The notes under the pieces were generated by a model. It did no database searches and was not told where the DNA came from. It was given only the letters and a program-made list of their open reading frames with translations. Below are positions 56,058 through 63,821 of a stretch of DNA of 64,000 nt, piece by piece. This DNA is from CALNYS01 sp942490855. Lineage in GTDB: Bacteria; Planctomycetota; Phycisphaerae; Phycisphaerales; UBA1924. Made by a program: the position numbers and the translations under genes. The stretch spans positions 310,001 through 374,000 of the forward strand of contig CALNYS010000005.1 in the NCBI GenBank assembly GCA_942490855.1, written 5' to 3'. The first letter of the stretch is position 1. Each line of letters starts with the position of its first letter.

Positions 56058-56663
56058 GTGACCGATTGCCTGCTAATTGCATCATGCGTAGTGTATAAAC
56101 CAGAGATGCTTATCGAACCTAGATTCTCAACCAATACGACTCTGCCGCCGGGGCACTATGAACTCCGACAGCTCACAAAATGGTCGATGCTTCTCCTCGC
56201 ACTGCGCTGCGTGCAGCGATGCGAGTCCCAGACACGCTCCGCGCTCGAACTAGCGGGGCTCGACGCAGGGATTTTTGGCCGCATTAACGAGGATTGTCGC
56301 AGTAGCTGCAAGTCAGGCCGCATGCAAATGCGAGAGAATTACTGCGAGATCCTCTGTTTTCAATGCGGCACTAATGAAGACCGAATCTTGCCTATACGCA
56401 ATCTCAGTCAGCTGATCGAAGACATCACGCCGATTTTCTCTGAGATGCCGGTCGATAATGGTGCCTCTCTAACCGCTCAACTCGTAGCTGATCAGACCTG
56501 CGCAGTTCTTCCTCATGCATGCCGCTCAATCTGGCATGACCATAAATGCTTGCTAAGGGGTTCTGTCTTCGGCGAGTGGACGGCAGAAACACCTGTGAAT
56601 CCAGAGTTCTTCCAGCATCTCTGGCTCGCATGCTCCGGCCATCGTTTCACGTATATCAACTGA
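56058..56663 (+). CDS. Low-GC, Cys-rich ORFan
   Basis: A 201-residue open frame with no recognised family. GTG 56058 or ATG 56106 may be the start; neither has a strong Shine-Dalgarno. It contains at least ten Cys residues (e.g. RCVQRCESQ, INEDCRSSCKSG, ILCFQCGT), no clear signal peptide and no repeats. GC is about 51%, well below the neighbours, and it lies directly beside the repeat cluster. Could be horizontally acquired or non-coding; confidence is low. Confidence 0.4.
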   Translation: MTDCLLIASCVVYKPEMLIEPRFSTNTTLPPGHYELRQLTKWSMLLLALRCVQRCESQTRSALELAGLDAGIFGRINEDCRSSCKSGRMQMRENYCEILCFQCGTNEDRILPIRNLSQLIEDITPIFSEMPVDNGASLTAQLVADQTCAVLPHACRSIWHDHKCLLRGSVFGEWTAETPVNPEFFQHLWLACSGHRFTYIN

Positions 56664-56681
56664 ACCCGCTACCCTCCCCCC

Positions 56682-57614
56682 ATGCCACTCATCGTCACCG
56701 GTTCCGTCGCCTTCGACTCTGTCGAAGCCCCCACTGGCTCAGTCTCCCGCGTCCTCGGCGGGTCCTGCACCTACTTCGCCGCGGCCGCGTCGTTCTTTGC
56801 GCCCGTGCGCATCGTCGCGGCGGTCGGGGACGACTTCGACCGCGCCCACCTGACCACGCTCGCCCGCTTCCCCAACGTGTGCGTCGAGGGGCTCGAGACC
56901 CGCGCGGGCTCGACCACGTTCGCGTGGGGCGGGAAGTACCACGAGGACATGAACGTCCGCGAGACGCTCTTTACCGAGCTGGGCGTGCTCGCCGAGGCGC
57001 CCCCCGCGACGCCGGCCAATTACCGTGACTCGCGCTACGTCTTCCTCGCGAACAACCACCCGAGCGTGCAGCTCGACCTGCTGGCGCAGTTCCCGACGCG
57101 CGCGATCGCCGTCGCGGACACGATGGACCTGTGGATCTCCGACGCCAAGCCCGAGCTCACCGAGCTGCTCAGCCAGATCGACGGCGTGGTCTTGAACGAC
57201 CAGGAAGCCACCCAGCTCACGGGCGTGCGCAACGCGATCACCGCGGGCAAGCGCATCCTTGAGATGGGGCCGACCTTCGCGGTGGTGAAGAAGGGCGAGC
57301 ACGGCTGCGTCCTCGTCCACCGCGACGGCGTCGCCGCCCTGCCCGCGTACCCGGCCGAGACCGTGATCGACCCCACCGGCGCCGGCGACAGCTTCGCGGG
57401 CGGGCTGATGGGGCACGTCGCGTCGGTGCACGCCGCGGAGCACTTCGGGGCCGAGCCCGTGACGTTCGACATGCTGCGCACGGGTCTGGCGCGGGGGACG
57501 GTCATCGCGAGCTTCACGATCGAGAGCTTCAGCCTCGACCGCCTCGCGAGCCTCTCCGCCAACGACCTCAACACCCGCCTCGACGCCTTCCGAGGCATCG
57601 TCGCGGTGGACTGA
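56682..57614 (+). CDS. PfkB/ribokinase-family sugar kinase
   Basis: A 310-residue protein. The N-terminus VTGSVAFDSVEAP..LGGSCTYFAAAA, with the sugar-binding G-G, is followed by VVLNDQEATQLTG, FAVVKKGEHGCVLVH and the catalytic signature DPTGAGDSFAGGLMG near residue 230. Members phosphorylate ribose, fructose, adenosine and other substrates. The VNDSE-like sugar residues do not single out one. It stands alone. Confidence 0.88.
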   Translation: MPLIVTGSVAFDSVEAPTGSVSRVLGGSCTYFAAAASFFAPVRIVAAVGDDFDRAHLTTLARFPNVCVEGLETRAGSTTFAWGGKYHEDMNVRETLFTELGVLAEAPPATPANYRDSRYVFLANNHPSVQLDLLAQFPTRAIAVADTMDLWISDAKPELTELLSQIDGVVLNDQEATQLTGVRNAITAGKRILEMGPTFAVVKKGEHGCVLVHRDGVAALPAYPAETVIDPTGAGDSFAGGLMGHVASVHAAEHFGAEPVTFDMLRTGLARGTVIASFTIESFSLDRLASLSANDLNTRLDAFRGIVAVD

Positions 57615-57616
57615 TT

Positions 57617-57726
57617 CCCTCCCCTCTCCCAGCAGGAGAGGGCCAGGGTGAGGGGCCGGCTCAGAAGCGAGCGGAGCGAGCCGCCATCTCCTCCCTCTCC
57701 CCCGGGGAGAGGGCCGGGGTGAGGGC
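57617..57726. repeat. Bipartite CTCTCCC repeat, copy 2
   Basis: Two hairpin units (57617-57656 and 57691-57726) with linker GCGAGCGGAGCGAGCCGCC, equal in plan to 55540-55651. It lies between the kinase stop and the ArsR promoter. Confidence 0.7.
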
Positions 57727-57766
57727 CCCCCAAAGCTGACAAATCGCTCCCCACCTACTTGCACCC

Positions 57767-57805
57767 ATCCCGCGGGATGATATTCTACCGACTGGTTAAT
57801 TAACC
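57767..57805 (+). promoter_or_regulatory. Two palindromes in front of the ArsR-AHSA1 operon
   Basis: ATCCCGCGGGAT (57767-57778) and GGTTAATTAACC (57794-57805) are perfect 12-nt palindromes. CCGATCGG overlaps the end of the second. They lie 15-53 nt before the arsR-type start codon. ArsR proteins commonly bind AT-rich inverted repeats over their own promoter, so these are operator candidates. Confidence 0.55.
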
Positions 57806-57819
57806 GATCGGATAACTAG

Positions 57820-58179
57820 ATGTCCACCGACACGCTCTCAGCCACCCTCGCCGCGATCGCGGACCCCACACGCCGGGACATCCTTCTGCGTCTGGCGGAT
57901 GGCGAGGCGACGGTGGGCGAGATCGCCGCTCCGTACGACATGTCTCTCCCCGCTGTCTCCAAGCACCTGAAGGTCCTCGAGCGGGCGGGGCTGATCGAGC
58001 GCGAGCGCGACGCCCAGCGCCGCCCGTGCCGACTGCGCGCCCAGCCGCTGCGCGAGGCATCGAAGTGGATCGGCATGTACCAGGCTCACTGGGAAGACCG
58101 CTTCGACCGCCTCGACGCCTACCTGACGAAGCTCCAAACCGACACCGACGCACCCGACACCACCAGGAACGAACCATGA
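57820..58179 (+). CDS. ArsR-family transcriptional regulator
   Basis: A 119-residue single winged-helix protein. LAAIADPTRRDILLRLADGEAT, then VGEIAAPYDMSLPAVSKHLK (recognition helix), and a wing ERAGLIERERDAQRRPCRL. No metal-binding Cys pair of the ArsR/SmtB type is seen; the class resembles the regulators encoded with AHSA1 proteins. Stop and next start overlap as ATGA, so it is coupled to the AHSA1 gene it presumably regulates. Confidence 0.9.
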   Translation: MSTDTLSATLAAIADPTRRDILLRLADGEATVGEIAAPYDMSLPAVSKHLKVLERAGLIERERDAQRRPCRLRAQPLREASKWIGMYQAHWEDRFDRLDAYLTKLQTDTDAPDTTRNEP

Positions 58180-59159
58180 GCGACACCACCGTCACCCGCA
58201 CCGACCGCGAGGTCCTCCTCCAGCGCGAGTTCAGCTCCCCTCTCGCCGACGTCTGGGCCGCGTTCACCGACCCCGAACGCCTCGGGGAGTGGTGGGGCCC
58301 GGCAGGGTTCACGCTCACGACCGAGTCGCACGACCTCCGCCCGGGCGGGTCCTGGGTCTACACCATGCACGGGCCCGACGGGCACGACTACCCGAACCGC
58401 ATCACGTTCCTGCGCGTCGACGAGCCGCGCACGCTCTCCTACAGGCACGAGGGCGACGAGAACACCGAGCCCGTCCATTTCGAGACCGTCATTTCATTCG
58501 AGAAAACAAGCGAGAACAGCACGCGCGTCGACACGCGCATGACGTTCGCCAGCGCCGAGGTCCTGGCCCGCCTGATCAGCGAGTACAACGTGCTCGAGGG
58601 CGGCAAGCAGCACTACGACAACCTCGCCGCCTATCTCGACGCCGGTAGCGAAACCCGCGACGACGCCCTCGTTATCCAGCGCGTGCTCCGGGCGCCGCAG
58701 AACCTCGTGTGGGACGCCTGGACAAGCGCCGAGCACCTGCTGCAGTGGTTCCACCCGAAGTCCTGGGAACTCTCGACGTGCGAGCTCGACGCCCGCGTGG
58801 GCGGCGAGTTCCACTACTGCATGAGCGCCGAGGGGATGCCCGACATGTGGGGGCTCTGGAAGATCCAGCGCCTCGAGCGCCCCGAGCTCCTCGAGTTCGT
58901 GGTCTCCTTCAGCGACGCGGACCGGGCGATCGTCCGCGCCCCCTTCCACGAGCACTGGCCCCTTGAGGTCCTCTCACGCGTCACCCTTGCGCCCCACGCG
59001 GGCCATGGCGGCGGCACCCTGATGACCCTCTTCAGCGAGCCGGTCAACGCCACGCCCGAGGAACGCGCCGCCTTCACCGCCGGCATCGCCTCCATGCAGA
59101 CGGGCTGGGGACAGACGCTCGAGAGCCTCGAGGCGCACCTCGCGGCGGCCACGCGCTGA
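58176..59159 (+). CDS. Tandem SRPBCC/AHSA1-domain protein
   Basis: A 327-residue protein with two AHSA1/START-type domains in a row: domain 1 (~1-150) LLQREFSSPLADVWAAFTDP.., LGEWWGPAGF; domain 2 (~160-325) IQRVLRAPQNLVWDAWTSAE.., LLQWFHPKSW. Each has the helix-grip ligand cavity pattern and the GTR/GHGGGT-like late strand. Most relatives have one domain, so this is a fused or duplicated form. Ligand unknown; co-regulated with the ArsR gene. Confidence 0.85.
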   Translation: MSDTTVTRTDREVLLQREFSSPLADVWAAFTDPERLGEWWGPAGFTLTTESHDLRPGGSWVYTMHGPDGHDYPNRITFLRVDEPRTLSYRHEGDENTEPVHFETVISFEKTSENSTRVDTRMTFASAEVLARLISEYNVLEGGKQHYDNLAAYLDAGSETRDDALVIQRVLRAPQNLVWDAWTSAEHLLQWFHPKSWELSTCELDARVGGEFHYCMSAEGMPDMWGLWKIQRLERPELLEFVVSFSDADRAIVRAPFHEHWPLEVLSRVTLAPHAGHGGGTLMTLFSEPVNATPEERAAFTAGIASMQTGWGQTLESLEAHLAAATR

Positions 59160-59226
59160 GCCGGCGGCGTCGCACCCTCTCTGCGAACCCGCTACACTCT
59201 CCGCCCCAGCTAGCAGGAGTCCGCCC

Positions 59227-59643
59227 GTGGCCAACAGCTTCCATTGCCGCCTGATTACCCCCGAGGCCCGTCTGACCGACACGGAGGCGACCTACGTCTC
59301 CGTGCCCGCCTACGACGGCCTGATGGGCATCCTGCCCCGGCGCGCCCCGTTCGTCGCCAAGCTCGGCCTGGGCGAGCTGACGATCCGCCACAGCGAGGGC
59401 GGCGACCGCACCTACCTCCTCGACGGCGGCTTCGGGCAGATGTCGGGCGACTTCCTGACGATCCTCGCCGAGCACGCCGTGCCGGTCGAGAGCATCGACC
59501 TCGCGGAAGCGGAAGCCGAGCTCGCGGAGGCTTCGGCGCGCACGCCGCAGGACGGCGCCGAGATGGCGACCATCACTCGCGAGCGCGACCGCGCCCGCCT
59601 GAAGGTCCGCCTCGCCAAGGGCGCCAAGGGCCGCGGCATCTAA
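59227..59643 (+). CDS. atpC: F1F0 ATP synthase epsilon subunit, isolated from its operon
   Basis: A 138-residue protein. GTG 59227 has AGGAG upstream. N-terminal beta-sandwich: FHCRLITPEARLTDTEATYV and VPAYDGLMGILPRRAPF; C-terminal two-helix part (LAEAEAELAEAS.., ERDRARLKVRLAKG). It sits alone, with no other atp gene nearby, whereas atpC usually follows atpD. Confidence 0.88.
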   Translation: MANSFHCRLITPEARLTDTEATYVSVPAYDGLMGILPRRAPFVAKLGLGELTIRHSEGGDRTYLLDGGFGQMSGDFLTILAEHAVPVESIDLAEAEAELAEASARTPQDGAEMATITRERDRARLKVRLAKGAKGRGI

Positions 59644-59697
59644 ACGCCGGGCCTGTTTCAAAAACACTCGGAACAGAAGCGAAGGCTGCCGGTGCGC

Positions 59698-60285
59698 CTA
59701 CTCGCGCAGCGCGAGGATCAGCTCGACCTTGCCGGTGTGCTCGTCGAGCTCCCGGGCGATCTCGATCGACGTGCGCCCCTCGTCCGCGAGGCGGTAGATG
59801 TCCACCGCGACGGGGTCGGCTACCTCGTAGCGGATGGCGTCGGGCGCGAGCGCCGATGCAGGGGATGACGCAGGTGACGACGCCGGCTCGACGCGCCGGG
59901 TGGTGATCTCCGGGGCGTTCATCCGCCCCTCGAGTTCCGCGAGGCGCGCCTCGGCTGTGTTGATCATCGCCTCGGCCCGCTCGGCTTTGTTGTCGAGGAT
60001 CGCCGCGAGCCGGCGGGTGAGTTCTTCCGCATCAGCCATGTACGCCTCGATCCGCTCGCGCTGCCCGTGGGTCGCCTTGCGGCGCACGCGCTCGATCTTC
60101 TCCGACGAGCTCTCGCGCGCCTGGACGAACCCCCGCTTGAGCTTCTTGCGCAGCGACCACCAGATCGAGAGCCCGACCGCGAGCACGCCAACCGCCATCA
60201 GCAGGCCTGGGAACGCGCTCCCGCCGGAGGCGCCCTGCGCGAGCAGCGAGATGAGGATGCCGCCGGTCATTCCAGTCCCAACCAT
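59698..60285 (-). CDS. Membrane-anchored coiled-coil protein with C-terminal HTH-like segment
   Basis: About 195 residues (start 60285 or 60270 uncertain). One or two hydrophobic segments (ILISLLAQGASG, LLMAVGVLAVGLSIWWSL) are followed by a basic coiled coil (KLKRGFVQARESSSEKIERVRRK..) and a C-terminal part DIYRLADEGRTSIEIARELD resembling a short helix-turn-helix, as in some DUF2802-like proteins. It is divergent from tilS at 15 nt. Function unknown. Confidence 0.6.
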   Translation of the reverse strand: MVGTGMTGGILISLLAQGASGGSAFPGLLMAVGVLAVGLSIWWSLRKKLKRGFVQARESSSEKIERVRRKATHGQRERIEAYMADAEELTRRLAAILDNKAERAEAMINTAEARLAELEGRMNAPEITTRRVEPASSPASSPASALAPDAIRYEVADPVAVDIYRLADEGRTSIEIARELDEHTGKVELILALRE

Positions 60286-60300
60286 CGGTAGGATGCCCCC

Positions 60301-61323
60301 GTGTCGATCACTCCACGAGCGTACCCGATGCCCGCTCGGGCGTGGGGCCCCGTCCGCCGGTCGGACCCCAGCGTCGCGCGCGTCGTCAGCGCGTGGAGGC
60401 GTCTTACAGACGGCGGGCGCACCCTCGTCGCGTGCTCGGGCGGCGCCGACTCCGTGGGCCTGCTCCTGATGCTCCGCGCCGCGACCGACGACCTTGTCGT
60501 CGGGCACGTCGTCCACGACCTGCGATCAGCCGAGCACGCCGAGGGCGACCGGGCGTTCGTCGAGGATCTCGCCGGCGCGTGCGACGTGCCCTTCGCGTGC
60601 GAGCGCGTCCGCGTCCCCGCGGGCAACGCCGAGGCGGAGGCCCGGCGCGTGCGCTACGCCGCCCTGGCCCGCCTCGCCGCACAGCACGCCTGCCCGTTTG
60701 TCGCGACGGCCCACCACGCGGGCGATCAGTTTGAAGGGATCGTGATGGCCCTCGTCCGCGGCGCCGGCCCGCGCGGGCTGGGCGCCGCCCGCGAGTCGCG
60801 CCCCATCGCGTGCGCCGACACCGGCGCGGCCGCCACGCTCGTGCGCCCCGCCCTGCGCGTCAGTCAAACCGACCTCGAACACGTCTGCTGCGCCTGCGCC
60901 ATCGACGGGCGCACCGACGCGACCAACGCGGACACCGACCTCACCCGCGCCGCCTTGCGCCACGGCCCGCTCGCGGCCATCGAAACGGCGCGCCCCGGCG
61001 CCGCCGAACGCGCCGCGCGATCAGCCGAGCTCCTGCGCGACGCGGCGGGGCTCATCGAAGACCGCGCCCGAGCCATCTTCAATAACGCCTACGAATGGGA
61101 CCGAAACACGCTCCGCGCCGAGCGCGCGGTGGTCGTCGGCGCCGGGTTGCGGTTCGCGTTCGCGCGCCTCACCAGCGGGGTCGGGCTCGATCGCCTGAGC
61201 GGGGAGATGATCGAACGTGCTGTGGACGCCGTGCGCGACGCTGCCACCGAGCCCCGCGTGTACGAATGGCCCGGTGCGCGGCTCGATGTCACGGCCGCTA
61301 GCGTAGCGCTCTCAAAACGCTAG
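60301..61323 (+). CDS. tilS: tRNA(Ile)-lysidine synthase
   Basis: A 340-residue protein. N-type ATP pyrophosphatase P-loop SGGADSVGLLL, then VGHVVHDLRS, ATAHHAGDQFEGIVMALVRGAG and DATNAD..LTRAALRH match the TilS core. The enzyme converts C34 of tRNA-Ile(CAU) to lysidine, an essential step. The long C-terminal TilS domains are missing (many homologues exceed 400 residues), which is common in short types. GTG 60301 is the start. It shares CTAG stop overlap with yacG. Confidence 0.88.
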   Translation: MSITPRAYPMPARAWGPVRRSDPSVARVVSAWRRLTDGGRTLVACSGGADSVGLLLMLRAATDDLVVGHVVHDLRSAEHAEGDRAFVEDLAGACDVPFACERVRVPAGNAEAEARRVRYAALARLAAQHACPFVATAHHAGDQFEGIVMALVRGAGPRGLGAARESRPIACADTGAAATLVRPALRVSQTDLEHVCCACAIDGRTDATNADTDLTRAALRHGPLAAIETARPGAAERAARSAELLRDAAGLIEDRARAIFNNAYEWDRNTLRAERAVVVGAGLRFAFARLTSGVGLDRLSGEMIERAVDAVRDAATEPRVYEWPGARLDVTAASVALSKR

Positions 61324-61508
61324 ACGTCCAGCTCGTCGAAATCGGTTTCCTTCATCTCGCGCGAGATGCGGTAGTCGCCGCTCATCCACTTGTTGAGGTC
61401 CGCCCATCGGCAGCGTTCCGAGCAGAAGGGCGCCGACTTCGGCTCGCCCTCGAGGGGCTCCTCGCACGTCGGGCAGCGTCTCACAGGTTCTCGATCCGGC
61501 TCGCCCAT
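61320..61508 (-). CDS. yacG: YacG-type zinc-finger protein (DNA gyrase inhibitor)
   Basis: A 62-residue protein with CPTCEEPL.. and FCSERCRWADLNKWMSGDY, the four-Cys zinc finger (C-x2-C ... C-x3-C) and the W-D-L-..W of YacG. The family inhibits gyrase in E. coli. It overlaps tilS at its stop and the tsaE end at its start. Confidence 0.85.
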   Translation of the reverse strand: MGEPDREPVRRCPTCEEPLEGEPKSAPFCSERCRWADLNKWMSGDYRISREMKETDFDELDV

Positions 61509-61942
61509 CCGTCGTCTCCGCTGAAGGTCAGGCGGCGCTCGTCGCCGCCGCTGTGATCGATCCGCACCCGCAGGGCGCCCACGGGCGGCTGGTCCCACAG
61601 ACGGCTCGCCCACTCGACGACGAGGACGACATCGTCCGCCCCGCCGCCGGTATCGACGCCCACGCTCTCGAGGTCATCCTCGGCGCCCAGACGGTAGGCG
61701 TCAACGTGCACGAGCGTCACGCCCGCGCCGCTGTACTCCTGCGCGATGACGTACGTCGGGCTCGACACGGCGCGAGCGTCGGCGCCCGCGCCCCGGGCCA
61801 GCCCCCGCGTGAAACACGTCTTCCCCGCGCCCAGCTCACCGTCGAGCAGCACGACGTCCCCGCCGCGCACCTGCGCGCCGAGGCGCTCGGCGATCCGCTC
61901 GGTCTCCGCGGGCGACGCGCTGTCGAACACACGCTCGTTCAT
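61481..61942 (-). CDS. tsaE: tRNA threonylcarbamoyladenosine biosynthesis ATPase TsaE
   Basis: A 153-residue protein. P-loop GELGAGKTCFTRGLARG, then SSPTYVIAQEY, VHVDAYRL and VEWASRL match TsaE. It works with TsaB, TsaD and TsaC in t6A synthesis on ANN-decoding tRNAs. Start 61942 overlaps thiL by ATGA. Confidence 0.93.
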   Translation of the reverse strand: MNERVFDSASPAETERIAERLGAQVRGGDVVLLDGELGAGKTCFTRGLARGAGADARAVSSPTYVIAQEYSGAGVTLVHVDAYRLGAEDDLESVGVDTGGGADDVVLVVEWASRLWDQPPVGALRVRIDHSGGDERRLTFSGDDGWASRIENL

Positions 61943-62808
61943 CCCTCGTGCTCCCACCCGATTTCGCTGATGTTCACGCTTTCGCCCGTCGCGAGACACA
62001 TGACCGCCCCGCTGCCCGCGACCACCTCGCCGATGCGCGTCGCGATCCCCGCCGGCGGCTCCGCTGACGCCGTAAACAGCAGCTCGTAGTCCTCCCCGTC
62101 GCCGGCCGCCGTGAGCGCGTCCGCCACGCCCTCGTGCAACGGCACAAGCGCCGCGTCGATCTCCATGCGCACGCCGCTGGCGGTCGCCACGCGCCCCGCG
62201 TCGCGCCCGAGACCGTCCGAAAGATCGATCATCGCGTGGAGATCGTCGCCCAGCGCGTCGCACAGCGCCGCCGCTTCGGCGACCCTCGGCGTGAATGCCA
62301 GATGGCGCCCCGAGGCGTACGACCCGCCGAGGCGCCCCGTGACGTACACCCCGTCGCCGGCGCGCGCGCCCGATCGCAGCACCGGACCGCGCGTCGCGTG
62401 GGGCTCGCCCACGAGCGTCGTCGTGAGCGTCGCGGGGCCGATCGTCGTCGCGATATCCCCCCCCACCAGCGGGCACCCGAGTGCCAGCGCCGCGCGGTGC
62501 ATGTGGTCGAAGAGGTCGTCGGCCCCGGCGAAGCCCGCGGGCAGGGCGGCCGTCGCGAGGGCGAAGCGCGGGCGCCCGCCCATCGCCGCGACATCGCTCA
62601 CGCTCCGCGCCAGCGCCTTGTGGGCGATCGCCCCCAGCGGGGCGCCCGCGTCGTAGTGACGCCCCTCGATGAGCTGGTCCACGGTGAGCAGAACGGGGGC
62701 GCCCGCGAGCTCGACGACGGCGCAGTCGTCGCCCGGCCCGACGCGCACGCCGGGCGCGCCGTTCTCGGACCGAGCGTAGATGTGCGCGAGGAGTTCGCTC
62801 TCGTTCAT
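61939..62808 (-). CDS. thiL: Thiamine-monophosphate kinase
   Basis: A 289-residue protein. GPGDDCAVVE, LLTVDQLIEGRHY, SDVAAMGGRP, GGDIATT and DLSDGLGRDAGRVA are the ThiL/PurM-fold motifs with the Mg-ATP Asp residues. It phosphorylates thiamine monophosphate to the diphosphate. It is first of a thiL-tsaE-yacG run; no thi biosynthesis genes are adjacent. Divergent from the hydrolase at 35 nt. Confidence 0.93.
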   Translation of the reverse strand: MNESELLAHIYARSENGAPGVRVGPGDDCAVVELAGAPVLLTVDQLIEGRHYDAGAPLGAIAHKALARSVSDVAAMGGRPRFALATAALPAGFAGADDLFDHMHRAALALGCPLVGGDIATTIGPATLTTTLVGEPHATRGPVLRSGARAGDGVYVTGRLGGSYASGRHLAFTPRVAEAAALCDALGDDLHAMIDLSDGLGRDAGRVATASGVRMEIDAALVPLHEGVADALTAAGDGEDYELLFTASAEPPAGIATRIGEVVAGSGAVMCLATGESVNISEIGWEHEG

Positions 62809-62843
62809 GACCGGGGCACCGCCAGCGGGCTAAGGTACCCACC

Positions 62844-63821
62844 GTGGAGCTTGGCGCAGCGGACATCCTGACACTCGCGCACAGCCCGACCCCGGCGATC
62901 GCCCAGGGGCATCACCAGTGGTGGCGCGCCTGGCGCGGGCGCCTCGGCGAGCTCGCCCCCGCCCTGCGCCCAGCAGCCGGCGACGAAACCGACAGCGGCG
63001 TCACCCACGTCTTTGAATCACTGGGCGGCGTGCGCGTCGGCGGGCGGTTGATCGAGCCCGCGACGCCCGCGGCCGGCGGCGTGGTCCTCCTCCACGGCTA
63101 CGGCGCCCGGGAGGAACTCGACGACCGGTCCGCCCTCGTGCGCGCCGGGCTGGCGGTCCTCAAGCTCCGCGTGCGCGGGTTCCCGGGCTCGCGCCTCGAC
63201 ACCGGCGATCTCTCGGCGGCCGCCGGCGGGTGGATCGCGCAGGGGCTGGGCGACCCGGACGCCTCGGCGCTGATCGGGGCGGCGGCGGACGTCGTCCTCG
63301 CGGCGCGCGCGCTGGCGGCGCACCTGGGCGGGGCGCCCGTCGGGTTGCGCGGGGACTCGCTGGGAGGCGGGCTCGCGGTCATCGCGGCGGCGCACGCCCC
63401 GGAGTCGATCGCCCGACTGGCGATCGGCGTGCCCAGCCTCGGCGACTGGACGGGGCGGCTTCTCAGCTCGGCTCCCACGGGGGCTGGCAAGGACGCGCGG
63501 GAGGCGCTGGACCGCGCGGGTGAGAACCAGGGCGCGCTGCGCCGCACGCTGCGCCTCAGCGACTCGGTGGTCCACGCCCGGCGCGTGCGCCAGCCCGTCC
63601 TATGCCTGCTCGCGACGCGCGACGACGTGGTGCCGCCCGGCGGGGCCGCGGCGGTCTACAACGCGCTGGCGTCCGACCCCGGGCTCAAGCGCCGGGCGCT
63701 CATCGAGCGCGGGCACGCGGAACCCTCGCGTGAGGACGCGCGCCGCCTCATTGAGTTCGAACGCCGCGCGGCGCTGTTTCTTGATCCGAGACTGAAACCG
63801 CTCGACGCGATCTGCGCTTAG
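62844..63821 (+). CDS. Alpha/beta hydrolase
   Basis: A 325-residue protein (GTG 62844). VVLLHGYGAREELDD gives the oxyanion-hole HG. GDSLGGGLAVIAAA carries the nucleophile Ser. CLLATRDDVVPPGGAAA holds the acid, and HAEPS near the end is a candidate catalytic His. Overall it resembles acetyl-xylan or other esterases. Substrate unknown. It ends in a TTAG shared with the thiolase gene. Confidence 0.8.
   Translation: MELGAADILTLAHSPTPAIAQGHHQWWRAWRGRLGELAPALRPAAGDETDSGVTHVFESLGGVRVGGRLIEPATPAAGGVVLLHGYGAREELDDRSALVRAGLAVLKLRVRGFPGSRLDTGDLSAAAGGWIAQGLGDPDASALIGAAADVVLAARALAAHLGGAPVGLRGDSLGGGLAVIAAAHAPESIARLAIGVPSLGDWTGRLLSSAPTGAGKDAREALDRAGENQGALRRTLRLSDSVVHARRVRQPVLCLLATRDDVVPPGGAAAVYNALASDPGLKRRALIERGHAEPSREDARRLIEFERRAALFLDPRLKPLDAICA

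Noticed and set aside
55540..57726. CRISPR array
   Set aside because: Repeats are palindromic, irregularly spaced and variable, with no uniform spacers and no cas genes.
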